Of a DNA stretch of 64,000 nucleotides, positions 1-9,369 are shown piece by piece (position 1 is the stretch's first letter; every line of letters starts with the position of its first letter). The DNA comes from Methylohalobius sp964654415 (GTDB taxonomy: Bacteria; Pseudomonadota; Gammaproteobacteria; Methylococcales; Methylothermaceae), in NCBI GenBank assembly GCA_964654415.1, contig CAZZIP010000004.1, positions 62,001-126,000 on the forward strand, given 5' to 3'. Below the pieces are notes generated by a model, which was given only the letters and a program-made list of their open reading frames with translations, was not told the origin of the DNA and made no database searches. A program made the position numbers and the translations under genes.

Positions 1-31
1 AACAAATCGCACCTTAAGCTGTCTTGGCTGG

Positions 32-2551
32 ATGCGTTTAGCAGTTAACGCATTCATCCTCGCTCTGGTCGCCGCCTGCCTCCTCGTTGTTTGGAGAGTT
101 GGCTGGCAGTGGCTTCCTGCCTATCGGGGGGAAATCCACCTGCCTTCCTTGGACGCACCGGTAACCGTTGTTTTCGACCGCTTCGCTATTCCCCTCGTCG
201 AGGCGCAAAGCCGGCAGGACGCTTTCCGCGCGCTGGGATTCCTCCACGCCCAAGAACGCTTCTTACAAATGGAGCTGACACGGCGCAAAATGTCCGGCAG
301 CCTCGCCGAGGTTTTCGGTGAGATCGCATTGGAATCCGATCTCCGTCAGCGCACACTAGGTTTCCACCGGGTCGCCCAGGATGTCGCCCGGCGCTTGCCC
401 AAAGCGCACCGTCTCCTCTGCGAGGCTTATGCCGATGGCGTCAACGCTTACCTAGAGCGCAAACTGCCCGTTGACGCTTGGCTGTTAGGCATTAAACCTG
501 ATCCCTGGCGCTGCCGCGACACCCTCTTAGTCATCCTGTCCATGTTCCAGGAACTAGACGAGATCAGCGACCAGGAACGGATGCTAACGGTGATGGCCAA
601 CGCTTTGCCAGAAGAAGTCGTCGCTTTCCTCACCCCGGACCAGGATCCTCTGGATCGCCTCCTGCTCGGTAAACCTTGTAGCCGCCGTCCGCTCCATCCG
701 GTGCCAATCACCGCCATTGCCAAGCTTTTGGGACGGGCTCCCGCTGCCGAGGTGGTTGAGGTAGCCTCTCCTTGGGGATCCAACCAGTGGGCTATCGCCT
801 CTCCCCAAGGCGCGCTTTTGGCCAACGACATGCACCTTCCGCTAAGCGTTCCCAACCTCTGGTACCGGGCGAGACTCCGTTATGCCGGAATCACCTTAGA
901 CGGGATCACTTTGCCGGGTGTGCCCGGGATCATCGCCGGCAGCAACGGCCATATCGTCTGGGGATTCACCAATGCCATGGCTGATGTGCGCGACTGGGTC
1001 GTGTTGGAAACCAACGCCGCCCATCCCAGCCGATACCGAACGCCAGAAGGCTGGGAGCCGCTTCAGACCCGAGTTGAAAGCATCGCCGTTAAAGGCGGGC
1101 CAGCCCGACAAATCACTATCCACCTGAGCCGCTGGGGGCCGATCGCAGAGCACGATTGGCGGCAACGCCCGTTGGCGGTACACTGGAGCGCGTTGGATCC
1201 CGCGGCGGTTGATCTCATGCTGCTGGAACTAGACCAGGCCAACACCGTCGCCGAGGCGCTGGAGATCTTCAACCGCGCCGGGATGCCAGTGCAGAACGCG
1301 CTGGTTGCCGACGCCCAAGGCCACATCGGCTGGACCTTGAGCGGCCGCTTGCCAAAACGCCAAGGGTTTGACGGCACTATAAGCCTAAGCTGGGCCGACG
1401 GCAAAGGCTGGCGTGGATACTATCTGCCGGAAGAACTCCCGCGCCTCATCGACCCTCCCCAAAGATTCCTTGCCACCGCTAACCACCGCACTTTAGGCTG
1501 CGATCAGCTCCCAATTGGCCACAATTTTGCTTCAAGTTTTCGAATTTACCGCATTTACCAACAGCTTCAGCCAAGCCCTAGCCCAGATCCGCTGCAAAGT
1601 TTTGCCTTGCAACTTGACACCGATGCAAGCTTTTACCGCTTTTATCAGAACTTGGCTCTGAGTCTGCTGGAGGGCGAAACTTCCCCCTTAGCCGGGCGAA
1701 TTCGCGTTGCCCTTGCCGGCTGGAACGGGCGGGCCGAGGTAGCAAGCTTAGGAATTGCGCTCCTCGATCGTTGGCGCACCAGTCTTAGCCGGAAAGTTTT
1801 AAGCCCTTTGTTTGCTTCGTGCTTAACCCTCGATCCAAGCTTTCGCTACCGCTGGCTAAAAAGCGAGGTACCTTTGCGCGAGCTGTTAACCCTACGCCAT
1901 CCAGACACCCTGCCCGACAAAGGTTTTCCTGACTGGCAAGCCTTCCTGCGCACCGATCTGTTTAAAATCGCGCAAGAGTTAGAGCAGACCTATCACAAAC
2001 CCATAGACAAGCTCACCTGGGGTGAAGTCAACCGGGCAAACATCGCCCATCCTTTGGCGCAGGGATTGCCCTGGCTTGGACGCTGGCTGAATTTTCCTGA
2101 TGATCCCCTAGCCGGCTGTCCCGAGTGCGTACGCATGGCCCGTCCCAATTACGGCGCCAGCATGCGGCTGGTGGCAGTGGCCGGGAATCCTGACGCCGGC
2201 CTTCTCCAGATGCCCGGTGGCCAGTCCGGCCATCCCTTATCGCCGCATTATGCCGATCAACACCCTTACTGGGTTGCGGGGAAACCGCTATCCTTAGCCC
2301 CCGGGCGTCCAGTCAGCCGCTTGCGCCTTCTCCCCGACCGGGATGGAGCTAACCTCTTCCAAATCCGCCAAGCATTTGTGCGGGTATTCGCACAGATCCA
2401 CAATCGGGCACTTGGTACACTTAGGCGCTCGCGCGGTGCAGATATAGCGGCCAAGGAGAATCAAAAGGTGGTGGGCTACCCGTTTGAACTTGGGCGGTGT
2501 GACTCGGTTCAGTTTTTCTTCCACCTCGCGCACGGTCTTTCCCGGCGCTAG
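32..2551 (+). CDS. Penicillin acylase family (Ntn-hydrolase, peptidase S45) protein
   Basis: This is a secreted or periplasmic N-terminal-nucleophile amidohydrolase, a family that cleaves amide bonds in penicillins, acyl-homoserine lactones and similar amides; the substrate here is unknown. Residues 7-25 form one hydrophobic segment (signal peptide or anchor). The precursor cleavage site is visible as SPWGSNQWA, which makes Ser250 the nucleophile and new N-terminus of the beta chain. A GQSGHPLSPHYADQ motif near residue 730 is typical of the family's C-terminus. The family usually ends around residue 770 here (LRLLP). The last roughly 70 residues (from about base 2341) are Arg-rich, unlike the family, and read antisense through nth, so the native stop was probably lost or a frameshift occurred. 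The ATG at 32 gives a complete N-terminus. Confidence 0.85.
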   Translation: MRLAVNAFILALVAACLLVVWRVGWQWLPAYRGEIHLPSLDAPVTVVFDRFAIPLVEAQSRQDAFRALGFLHAQERFLQMELTRRKMSGSLAEVFGEIALESDLRQRTLGFHRVAQDVARRLPKAHRLLCEAYADGVNAYLERKLPVDAWLLGIKPDPWRCRDTLLVILSMFQELDEISDQERMLTVMANALPEEVVAFLTPDQDPLDRLLLGKPCSRRPLHPVPITAIAKLLGRAPAAEVVEVASPWGSNQWAIASPQGALLANDMHLPLSVPNLWYRARLRYAGITLDGITLPGVPGIIAGSNGHIVWGFTNAMADVRDWVVLETNAAHPSRYRTPEGWEPLQTRVESIAVKGGPARQITIHLSRWGPIAEHDWRQRPLAVHWSALDPAAVDLMLLELDQANTVAEALEIFNRAGMPVQNALVADAQGHIGWTLSGRLPKRQGFDGTISLSWADGKGWRGYYLPEELPRLIDPPQRFLATANHRTLGCDQLPIGHNFASSFRIYRIYQQLQPSPSPDPLQSFALQLDTDASFYRFYQNLALSLLEGETSPLAGRIRVALAGWNGRAEVASLGIALLDRWRTSLSRKVLSPLFASCLTLDPSFRYRWLKSEVPLRELLTLRHPDTLPDKGFPDWQAFLRTDLFKIAQELEQTYHKPIDKLTWGEVNRANIAHPLAQGLPWLGRWLNFPDDPLAGCPECVRMARPNYGASMRLVAVAGNPDAGLLQMPGGQSGHPLSPHYADQHPYWVAGKPLSLAPGRPVSRLRLLPDRDGANLFQIRQAFVRVFAQIHNRALGTLRRSRGADIAAKENQKVVGYPFELGRCDSVQFFFHLAHGLSRR

Positions 2552-2998
2552 CCCAGTGCGGTTGCAGACGCGGAAGACGTGGGTGTCAACGGCGATAGTG
2601 GGCTCGCCGAAAGCGGTATTTAAAACCACGTTGGCGGTCTTGCGCCCCACCCCGGGCAAGGCCTCCAATTCCTTGCGGGTACGCGGCACCTGCCCACCGT
2701 GACGTTCCACAAGCTGTCTGGCCAGGTTGATGAGATTTTTAGCTTTAGTGTTGTACAAGCCGATGCCGCGGATGTAGCGCTTGAGCCCCTCCTCGCCTAA
2801 GGCCAAAAGTTTTTCCGGGGTGTTGGCGACCTGGAACAGCTGCTCCGTCGCCTGGTTGACGCTTTTATCGGTGGCCTGGGCCGACAGCACCACCGCCACC
2901 AAAAGCTCGAACGGGGTGCGGTACTTAAGCTCGGTGGTGGGATTGGGGATAGCTTGGGCTAAGCGTTCAAAAATCTCAGAGCGTTTGTGCTGATTCAC
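2294..2998 (-). CDS. nth: Endonuclease III, DNA glycosylase/AP lyase
   Basis: Base-excision repair enzyme that removes oxidised pyrimidines and nicks AP sites. The helix-hairpin-helix LPGVGRKTAN carries the catalytic Lys120, the catalytic Asp138 lies in AVDTHVFRV, and the 4Fe-4S loop has Cys187, Cys194, Cys197 and Cys203. All match E. coli numbering. The protein is 234 aa against 211 in E. coli; the extra ~25 residues after the iron-sulfur loop are antisense to the end of the penicillin acylase gene. It is the last gene of metG-ferredoxin-nth, starting 23 bp inside the ferredoxin gene. A ferredoxin of RnfB type next to nth is a recurrent proteobacterial arrangement. Confidence 0.97.
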   Translation of the reverse strand: MNQHKRSEIFERLAQAIPNPTTELKYRTPFELLVAVVLSAQATDKSVNQATEQLFQVANTPEKLLALGEEGLKRYIRGIGLYNTKAKNLINLARQLVERHGGQVPRTRKELEALPGVGRKTANVVLNTAFGEPTIAVDTHVFRVCNRTGLAPGKTVREVEEKLNRVTPPKFKRVAHHLLILLGRYICTARAPKCTKCPIVDLCEYPHKCLADLEEVSSIPVGEKAQAADWTPGG

Positions 2999-3335
2999 TT
3001 AACAACCGCTTTTTGGCTTCTAATTTAGCCCATCGTTCCTTTGCCTCTTGTGCCAATCGCCTGCGCTTAGCCAAGATCCTGCGCTTAATCTGCCTAGCCC
3101 GCTCCTTTCTCGCCTGTGAGGTTTTAGGTTGAAGTTCTTCTGACACAGGCCGCATCACAATGCAATCTACCGGGCACGGCTCTAAGCACAACTTGCAGCC
3201 GATGCACTGAGCAGCGATCACAGTGTGGGTGAAATTTCTCGCGCCCACGATCGCATCCACCGGGCAAGCCGCAAGACAGCGGGCACAGCCTACGCAGCTG
3301 CTTTCGTCGATGAAGGCAATAGCGATTTTGCTCAC
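2976..3335 (-). CDS. RnfB-like 2[4Fe-4S] ferredoxin
   Basis: Small electron carrier with two classical cluster motifs: Cys14/17/20 with Cys24, and Cys44/47/50 with Cys54, each followed by the typical Pro. It resembles the ferredoxin domain of RnfB/RsxB but lacks the N-terminal membrane helix and the extra Fe-S domain of full RnfB, so it is probably soluble. Residues 61-119 form a strongly basic, probably helical tail (many Arg, Lys, Gln, Glu) whose role is unknown. It sits between metG and nth, overlaps nth by 23 bp, and is 46 bp downstream of metG, so all three may be co-transcribed. The redox partner cannot be told from the sequence. Confidence 0.88.
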   Translation of the reverse strand: MSKIAIAFIDESSCVGCARCLAACPVDAIVGARNFTHTVIAAQCIGCKLCLEPCPVDCIVMRPVSEELQPKTSQARKERARQIKRRILAKRRRLAQEAKERWAKLEAKKRLLSESAQTL

Positions 3336-3381
3336 CCGGTCACCGCGCTGCTTTTACTCTCCTCATAAGAAAACCTAAAGT

Positions 3382-5418
3382 TCACTTGACTTGCATACCA
3401 GGCTGGGCGCCGGCGTCGGGCGAGAGGAGAAAAATCCCCTTATCACCCGAGCCTGCCGCCAGCACCATGCCTTCTGAGACGCCAAAGCGCATCTTGCGCG
3501 GCTTGAGGTTGGCGACTACGACCACCAGCCGACCTTCGAGCGTTTCAGGAGGATAAGCTTGTTTGATTCCGGCAAACACGGTGCGGGTTTCATCTCCCAG
3601 ATCCAGAGTCAGCTTGAGCAATTTGTCTGAGCCTTCCACCGCCTCGGCCCGCTGAATTCTGGCAACGCGCAAGTCGAGCTTGGCAAAGTCGGCATAATCG
3701 ACCACCTCAGCGGCAGCCTCCCCCCCAGCTTGCGGGAAGAGGACAGGGGAAGCTTTAGGCGGTGCCGAACTCTCTCTGGAAGCTGCCAGAACAGCAGCGA
3801 TCCGGTCTGGATCTACCCGCCGGATGAGCGGCTGAAACTCGTTGATCCGGTGGGCTAGAAGAGGCTGGGTAGAATGGTCTGGCCACCCCTGCTCGGGAAG
3901 GTTCAAAAACGCCCCCGAGTCCTTGGCCAAGCGCGGCAGCACCGGCTTGAGATAAGCGATCAGCAAGCGGTAAAGATTCAAGCCTTGGGTGCATACCGCC
4001 TGAAGCTCGTGGTCTTGGCTTGAGTCTTTGGCCAACACCCAAGGCTTTTTAGCATCGATGTACTGATTAGCGAGATCCGCCAAAGCCATGATCTCGCGCA
4101 TTGCTTTGCTAAACTCACGCGCCCCATACAGCTTGGCAATTTCCTCTCCTGCCGCAAGAAAACGCCGAAATAGCTCTAAATCGGCCAGCTCATCGGCTAA
4201 GAGGCCATTAAAGCGTTTACTAATGAATCCGGCACAGCGGCTGGCAATGTTGACGACTTTGCCAACCAAATCGGCGTTCACTCGCTGACAAAAGTCCTCG
4301 AGGTTGAGGTCAATGTCGTCTACCCCCGGGCCTAATTTGGCGGCAAAGTAATAGCGCAAGTACTGAGGGTCTAAGTGATTCAGATAGGTACGCGCGGTAA
4401 TGAAAGTCCCGCGGGATTTAGACATCTTCTCGCCGTTGATAGTCAAAAACCCATGGGCAAACACCGCCGTTGGTGTGCGAAGCCCTGCCCCATAAAGCAT
4501 CGCTGGCCAGAACAAGGCATGAAAATAGATGATGTCTTTACCGATGAAGTGATAAAGTTCAGCGGTAGCCTGAAGCCCAAAGTAATCTTCAAAATCCAAG
4601 CCGCGTTCCTGGCACAAGCTCTTGAAGCTAGCCATATAACCTATCGGCGCGTCGAGCCAGACGTAGAAAAACTTGCCTGGAGCATCGGGAATCTCGAACC
4701 CAAAGTACGGCGCATCGCGGGTGATGTCCCAATCTTTCAGGCCCGCTTTTAACCATTCATCCACTTTGTGTGCTACTTCCGGCTGCAGATGGCCTTGATG
4801 CACCCATTCCCTAAGAAAGCCTTGGAATTTGGAGAGGGTAAAAAAGTAATGTTCGGTCGCCTTTTCTACCGGTTGAACCCCAGACAGCGCCGAAACGGGA
4901 TTTTTAAGCTCGGTCGGCGCATAAATCGCCCCACACACTTCGCAATTGTCCCCATACTGGTCTTTGGCCCCGCAGCGCGGACACTGGCCACGGATAAAGC
5001 GGTCGGGTAGAAACATCTGTTTGACCGGATCGTAGAGTTGGGTGATCGTCCGTTTTTCGATATAACCCGCCTCTTTCAGACGCCGGTATATCCATTCGGA
5101 AAGCTCCCGATTCTCTGGCGAGTGGGTGGAGTAGTAGCAGTCAAAATCAATGTCGAAGGCGGCAAAATCGGCTCGGTGCTCGGCTCCCATCCGCTCGATT
5201 AAAGCCTCAGGCGTGATCCCTTCCTGTTGGGCACGGAGCATGATGGGGGTGCCGTGGGTGTCGTCGGCACAAACGTACCAACATTCATCGCCCTTGAGCT
5301 TGTGAAATCGCACCCAAATGTCGGTTTGAACGTACTCCACCAGGTGCCCCAGGTGAATGGGTCCATTGGCATATGGTAAGGCACTGGTGACCAGCAATTT
5401 GCGACGCGAAACTTGCAT
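3382..5418 (-). CDS. metG: Methionyl-tRNA synthetase
   Basis: Charges tRNA-Met in the cytoplasm. The class I signatures are present: HLGH at residues 22-25 and KMSKS near residue 330. A zinc knuckle (CPRC...CEVC) lies near residues 145-162, as in the E. coli-type enzyme. The C-terminal ~105 residues form the EMAPII/Trbp111-like tRNA-binding and dimerisation domain (DLRVARI ... GIKQAYPPE ... LKPRKMRFGVSEGM). The length, 678 aa, is normal. It is first in the metG-ferredoxin-nth group and is divergent from glgX with a gap of only about 58 bp. Confidence 0.98.
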   Translation of the reverse strand: MQVSRRKLLVTSALPYANGPIHLGHLVEYVQTDIWVRFHKLKGDECWYVCADDTHGTPIMLRAQQEGITPEALIERMGAEHRADFAAFDIDFDCYYSTHSPENRELSEWIYRRLKEAGYIEKRTITQLYDPVKQMFLPDRFIRGQCPRCGAKDQYGDNCEVCGAIYAPTELKNPVSALSGVQPVEKATEHYFFTLSKFQGFLREWVHQGHLQPEVAHKVDEWLKAGLKDWDITRDAPYFGFEIPDAPGKFFYVWLDAPIGYMASFKSLCQERGLDFEDYFGLQATAELYHFIGKDIIYFHALFWPAMLYGAGLRTPTAVFAHGFLTINGEKMSKSRGTFITARTYLNHLDPQYLRYYFAAKLGPGVDDIDLNLEDFCQRVNADLVGKVVNIASRCAGFISKRFNGLLADELADLELFRRFLAAGEEIAKLYGAREFSKAMREIMALADLANQYIDAKKPWVLAKDSSQDHELQAVCTQGLNLYRLLIAYLKPVLPRLAKDSGAFLNLPEQGWPDHSTQPLLAHRINEFQPLIRRVDPDRIAAVLAASRESSAPPKASPVLFPQAGGEAAAEVVDYADFAKLDLRVARIQRAEAVEGSDKLLKLTLDLGDETRTVFAGIKQAYPPETLEGRLVVVVANLKPRKMRFGVSEGMVLAAGSGDKGIFLLSPDAGAQPGMQVK

Positions 5419-5476
5419 GAGCAGTTTAATCCTGGCTAACTATGTAGAAAAACATTTTATGCCTGGATGGAGCAAG

Positions 5477-7576
5477 ATGGAAACGGCTTTAACGATCAGC
5501 CGGGGTTATCCTTTGCCCTTGGGCGTACACGCCTACGATGGCGGTCTCAACTTCGCCGTGTTCAGCCGCCACGCTACCCGGGTTTGGCTGCTGTTATTCG
5601 ATGATCACCAAGCGCTTGATCCCAAATGGTGTATCGAGCTGGACCCTATCCACCACCGCACCGGCGACATCTGGCACGTGGGCGTGCAGGGGGCCTGGGC
5701 TGGGCTTTCATACGTTTTTCAGGCGGATGGGCCATTTGTTCCGTCCCAGGGCTATCGTTTCAATCCTCGCCGCGCTCTGCTCGATCCCTATGCGATCGCT
5801 CTAGTCGGAGTTCAGCACTGGGACTTTTCTATCCTATGCGAGACCTGGCTGCACCAGCACCCTGGCCAGCCGCTCCCCAAGGAACAATACCGCGTCAAGT
5901 GCCTGATCCCCCACGAGCACGAATTCGACTGGGGCAACGACCGGCCGCCCAAGATTCCCTGGTCCGAAACCGTAATCTACGAGACCCATGTGCGCGGCCT
6001 GACCATCCACCCCTCGTCGGAAACCTTAAGGCCCGGTACTTTCTTGGGGGTAATTGAAAAAATCCCTTACTTTAAACAACTGGGCATCACCGCTTTAGAG
6101 TTAATGCCCGTGCACCAGTTTAATCCCTACGAACTGGATCGCAAAAACCCCCTAACCGGAGAGCCCTTGGTCAACTACTGGGGCTATAACACCGTGGCGT
6201 TTTTTTCCCCGCACGCCCAGTACAGCACTAACCACAGGCCAGGCAGCCAGCTGATCGAGTTCAAGGCGATGGTCAAGGCCTTACACGAGGCCGGAATCGA
6301 AGTCTTGCTCGACGTGGTGTTCAACCACACCGCCGAGGGCAATGAGACCGGCCCTACTTTGAACTTCAAGGGGCTAGACAACTGCATTTATTACTTATTG
6401 GACGAGCGCGACAAAAGCCGCTATGTCAATTATTCCGGCTGCGGCAACACGCTAAACTGCAACCACCCGGTGGTACGCAACTATATTCTGGAGTGCCTGC
6501 GCTATTGGGTCACCGAGATGCACGTGGACGGTTTCCGCTTTGACCTAGCTTCGATTCTGGGGCGGGACCGCCAAGGTAAGCTCGTCCCCAACCCGCCGCT
6601 GTTGGAATCCATCGCCGAGGACCCCATCCTGCGCGGGGTCAAGCTGATCGCCGAAGCCTGGGACGCTGGGGGAGCCTATCAGCTCGGCCTGTTTCCCGGC
6701 GAACGTTGGTCGGAATGGAACGGCCGTTACCGCGACGAAGTACGCAGATTCTGGCGCGGCGACCGCGGTATGCTGGGACTATTTGCCACCCGCCTGTGCG
6801 GCAGCTCCGATCTCTATCAGCACAGCGGCAAGACGCCGGTCAACAGCATCAATTTCATCACCTGCCACGATGGCTTCACCCTAAACGACCTGGTCAGCTA
6901 CAAGCACAAACACAACGAAGCCAACGGCGAAAATAATTTAGACGGCAGCAACGAGAACTACAGCTGCAACTACGGCGTCGAAGGCCCGACCGATGACCCA
7001 AACATTGAAGCGATACGGCTTCGTCAGATCAAGAACTTCTTAACAACTTTGTTCGTCTCGCGCGGCATCCCTATGCTGCTTGGCGGGGACGAGTTTCGCC
7101 GCACCCAGCAAGGCAATAACAACGCTTACTGCCAAGACAACGAAATTTCCTGGTACGACTGGCGGCTGGCGAAGAAAAACGCCCACCTCATCCGCTTCGT
7201 CAGGGAGTTAATCCGCTTCCGCCGCGCCAACCCGGTCTTAAGCCGAGAGGCCTTTTATCAACCGCACGAGATCGAATGGTTTGGACCTGAGCATTCGCCT
7301 CCTGACTGGCACGAAGGCCACGCCTTAGGTGCCCGCATCCACCCCGACTCTCCGCAAGGGCGCGAGTTATGCTTATTGTTCAACTCTGGGCGCGAGCCGG
7401 TCGAATTCGATCTGCCGCCTCCGCCGGCCAGACAGCGCTGGCACCTCGCTATAGACACCGCCGCAGCTTTCCCCAATGATATCCACGAGATGGGCACCGA
7501 GGTTCCACTTTCTGGAAGTAACCGACTGCGTCTGATCGAACGTAGCCTAATCGTCCTCGTGGCTCGGGAGACATAA
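5477..7576 (+). CDS. glgX: Glycogen debranching enzyme GlgX (GH13 isoamylase type)
   Basis: Hydrolyses alpha-1,6 branches of glycogen or limit dextrins in the cytoplasm. An N-terminal CBM48-like domain (YPLPLGVHAYDGGLNFAVFS) is followed by a GH13 barrel with DVVFNH, GFRFDL (nucleophile Asp356), AEAWD (acid/base Glu393) and CHDGF (Asp465), plus the GlgX-specific NWGVEGPTDDP-like stretch. It is about 700 aa from the ATG at 5477, which has GGAG 4 nt upstream. An in-frame ATG at 5459 is possible; extension further upstream would run into the start of metG on the other strand. No glgA, glgB, glgC or glgP is adjacent, but a second, unrelated debranching enzyme lies at 24145-26223. Confidence 0.95.
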   Translation: METALTISRGYPLPLGVHAYDGGLNFAVFSRHATRVWLLLFDDHQALDPKWCIELDPIHHRTGDIWHVGVQGAWAGLSYVFQADGPFVPSQGYRFNPRRALLDPYAIALVGVQHWDFSILCETWLHQHPGQPLPKEQYRVKCLIPHEHEFDWGNDRPPKIPWSETVIYETHVRGLTIHPSSETLRPGTFLGVIEKIPYFKQLGITALELMPVHQFNPYELDRKNPLTGEPLVNYWGYNTVAFFSPHAQYSTNHRPGSQLIEFKAMVKALHEAGIEVLLDVVFNHTAEGNETGPTLNFKGLDNCIYYLLDERDKSRYVNYSGCGNTLNCNHPVVRNYILECLRYWVTEMHVDGFRFDLASILGRDRQGKLVPNPPLLESIAEDPILRGVKLIAEAWDAGGAYQLGLFPGERWSEWNGRYRDEVRRFWRGDRGMLGLFATRLCGSSDLYQHSGKTPVNSINFITCHDGFTLNDLVSYKHKHNEANGENNLDGSNENYSCNYGVEGPTDDPNIEAIRLRQIKNFLTTLFVSRGIPMLLGGDEFRRTQQGNNNAYCQDNEISWYDWRLAKKNAHLIRFVRELIRFRRANPVLSREAFYQPHEIEWFGPEHSPPDWHEGHALGARIHPDSPQGRELCLLFNSGREPVEFDLPPPPARQRWHLAIDTAAAFPNDIHEMGTEVPLSGSNRLRLIERSLIVLVARET

Positions 7577-7579
7577 ATC

Positions 7580-8284
7580 ATGTCTGACCTACGTCGTCAC
7601 CCTGACCGACGCCGCATGAATTGGCGAACTTTGCTGTATGCCTTGGGCTTTGGCCGGCGCCGCAGTCCCCGCCGCGCCGCCGAACTCAATGCGCCTCATT
7701 ACCTGGATATCTATGAAGACCCAAAGCTGCTGGCATGGTCGGTGGGAGTCCTCGGCGGCTGCGTACTGGACGCCTTGTTGACCCTCCAGATCCTAAGCCG
7801 CGGCGGTGTCGAGCTCAACCCGGTAATGGCGTTCCTACTTCAGCTCAGCATACCGGCTTTTTTCTCCGTGAAATATTCGCTCACTGCGGTCGCCGTCGTT
7901 TTCATTCTGCTGCACGTCAATTTCAAGCTCTGGAAAATTCCGGTGCGCAGCCTTCTCTTCGGGCTGTTTTGCTTTTACCTCGCCCTGATCGGCTACGAAG
8001 GATGGTTGCTGTCCGGTGAGAGCTATGCTGGAAACGCTTTTTCCACCAGCGCTGCCCCGACGCTGTCTCCCCAGACGTTGACGGCGGTACGGAACCGGTC
8101 CAAAAACCAGTCCACTGACAGGAGAATCCCGATGTACTCCACCGGCAATCCGACGGCGTTGAGCACGATCACCATAGTCACCAAACCTGCCTCAGGAATA
8201 CCCGCCGCACCGATGGAAGCCAAAGTAGCGGTGAGTGCGACAGTTGCCTGCTGCATGAGACCCAACTCGATGCCCAGCAGCTGA
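7580..8284 (+). CDS. Small membrane protein, DUF5658-like, with read-through C-terminus
   Basis: The function is unknown. After an Arg-rich cytoplasmic head (residues 1-45), four probable membrane helices lie between about residues 52 and 148, including LLAWSVGVLGGCVLDALLTL and LLFGLFCFYLALIGYEGWLL. The D-x-L-T-x-x-x-L and E-x-N-P-V/L-M pattern around the first two helices fits DUF5658. From about residue 150 the chain turns Ser/Thr/Pro/Ala-rich and is antisense to the end of the symporter gene, so the ancestral stop was probably near base 8030. It starts 3 bp after glgX and is probably co-transcribed with it. Confidence 0.65.
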   Translation: MSDLRRHPDRRRMNWRTLLYALGFGRRRSPRRAAELNAPHYLDIYEDPKLLAWSVGVLGGCVLDALLTLQILSRGGVELNPVMAFLLQLSIPAFFSVKYSLTAVAVVFILLHVNFKLWKIPVRSLLFGLFCFYLALIGYEGWLLSGESYAGNAFSTSAAPTLSPQTLTAVRNRSKNQSTDRRIPMYSTGNPTALSTITIVTKPASGIPAAPMEAKVAVSATVACCMRPNSMPSS

Positions 8285-9258
8285 GCGATGAAAATTGCTG
8301 CTACCGCCTCATACAGCGCCGTTCCATCCATGTTGACGGTAGCCCCTAAGGGGATCACGAGCTCGGCTGACTCTCGCGCCACCCCGGCCCGATCCACCGC
8401 GGATTCCAGCGTCACCGGCAAAGTGGCGGAGGAGCTGGCGGTGGAGAACGCGGTCAAGAGGGCCGGTGACATCTGAGCCATGAATCGATACGGGTGGCGG
8501 CGAGTGATCCCCCACAGAATCGCCGCCAACACTCCGAAGGCGTGCACTGCAAGCCCCAATAGGACAGTCAGCACGTACCACCCGGTCTGCTGGAGGACCT
8601 GCCCGAAGGTTCCCTGAGCTTGAGCCTCACCGAAGCGAGCAGCTACCAGGCAAAATACGCCCAGGGGCGCCACCTTCATGACCGTTAAAACGCAGGCCAT
8701 CAGCGCCTCGTTGAACTGTACGATCCATTCCTTAAGCCCTTTGACCTGCTCGCCGAGGACAGTCAACACGGCGGCAAACAAGATGGAAAACCCAATCAAG
8801 GGGAGTAATTCAGCTTCGGCCATCGCGGCAAACAGATTGTCTGTGAATAGCATCAGCGTCAAATGCTTAAAGACTGTGCCGATATCTGCTTTGGCCGGCG
8901 CAGCGACCTCCTTGCCTTCGGCCAGACCAGTCAGAGCCTCCCGCTGCTCCGCAGAAGCCCTCGGGGCGATCCAATCGACCAAAAAGATTCCCGTGCCGAC
9001 CGCCAGCAAGGTGGTAGCAAGGTAATATAAAATCGTCACCACACCGGGGCGACGTAGCTTACGCACGTCTTCCAGGCTAAGGATTCCGCTCATGACGCTG
9101 GACATCACCAGGGGAACCACCAGCAGTTTCAAAAGCCGCAGGAAAACCTCGCCGCCAATTTCCAAAAGCTGTGCCAAGCGAGGTTCCCCCAAACCCAACA
9201 AGATGGCACCGACGATCGCCAGCCCCATGGCCAGGGTCAAACGATTAGCTCTCAGCAT
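8023..9258 (-). CDS. Dicarboxylate/amino acid:cation symporter (DAACS family, GltP/DctA-like)
   Basis: Inner-membrane symporter importing acidic amino acids or C4-dicarboxylates with Na+ or H+. Diagnostic stretches are a serine-rich re-entrant loop FSTASSSATLPVT, the NMDGTALYEA motif of TM7, GAAGIPEAGLV (second re-entrant loop), and DWFLDRFRTAVNVWGDS with the substrate/cation-binding Asp and Asn residues of TM8. The ATG at 9258 is preceded by a strong GGGGAGG ribosome site, which excludes the upstream in-frame start at 9300. The exact substrate cannot be deduced. Its 3' end is overlapped for about 262 bp by the convergent DUF5658-like gene. Confidence 0.9.
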   Translation of the reverse strand: MLRANRLTLAMGLAIVGAILLGLGEPRLAQLLEIGGEVFLRLLKLLVVPLVMSSVMSGILSLEDVRKLRRPGVVTILYYLATTLLAVGTGIFLVDWIAPRASAEQREALTGLAEGKEVAAPAKADIGTVFKHLTLMLFTDNLFAAMAEAELLPLIGFSILFAAVLTVLGEQVKGLKEWIVQFNEALMACVLTVMKVAPLGVFCLVAARFGEAQAQGTFGQVLQQTGWYVLTVLLGLAVHAFGVLAAILWGITRRHPYRFMAQMSPALLTAFSTASSSATLPVTLESAVDRAGVARESAELVIPLGATVNMDGTALYEAVAAIFIAQLLGIELGLMQQATVALTATLASIGAAGIPEAGLVTMVIVLNAVGLPVEYIGILLSVDWFLDRFRTAVNVWGDSVGAALVEKAFPA

Positions 9259-9278
9259 GCAGCCTCCCCGCTCAATCT

Positions 9279-9287
9279 TGGTATAAT
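9279..9287 (+). promoter_or_regulatory. Possible extended -10 promoter for the gsp operon
   Basis: TGGTATAAT is a perfect extended -10 (TGn-TATAAT) in the 110-bp gap between the symporter and the gspL-like gene, about 80 bp upstream of the latter. No good -35 is visible at the expected distance. The same AT-rich patch could serve the divergent symporter. Confidence 0.35.
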
Positions 9288-9369
9288 GAAAAATCCACAC
9301 TTACTTGGATCGTCGTGCCTCTCAATTATCATCACGCTGGACGCCTTAGTTCCTGATACCCAAGCTTAG

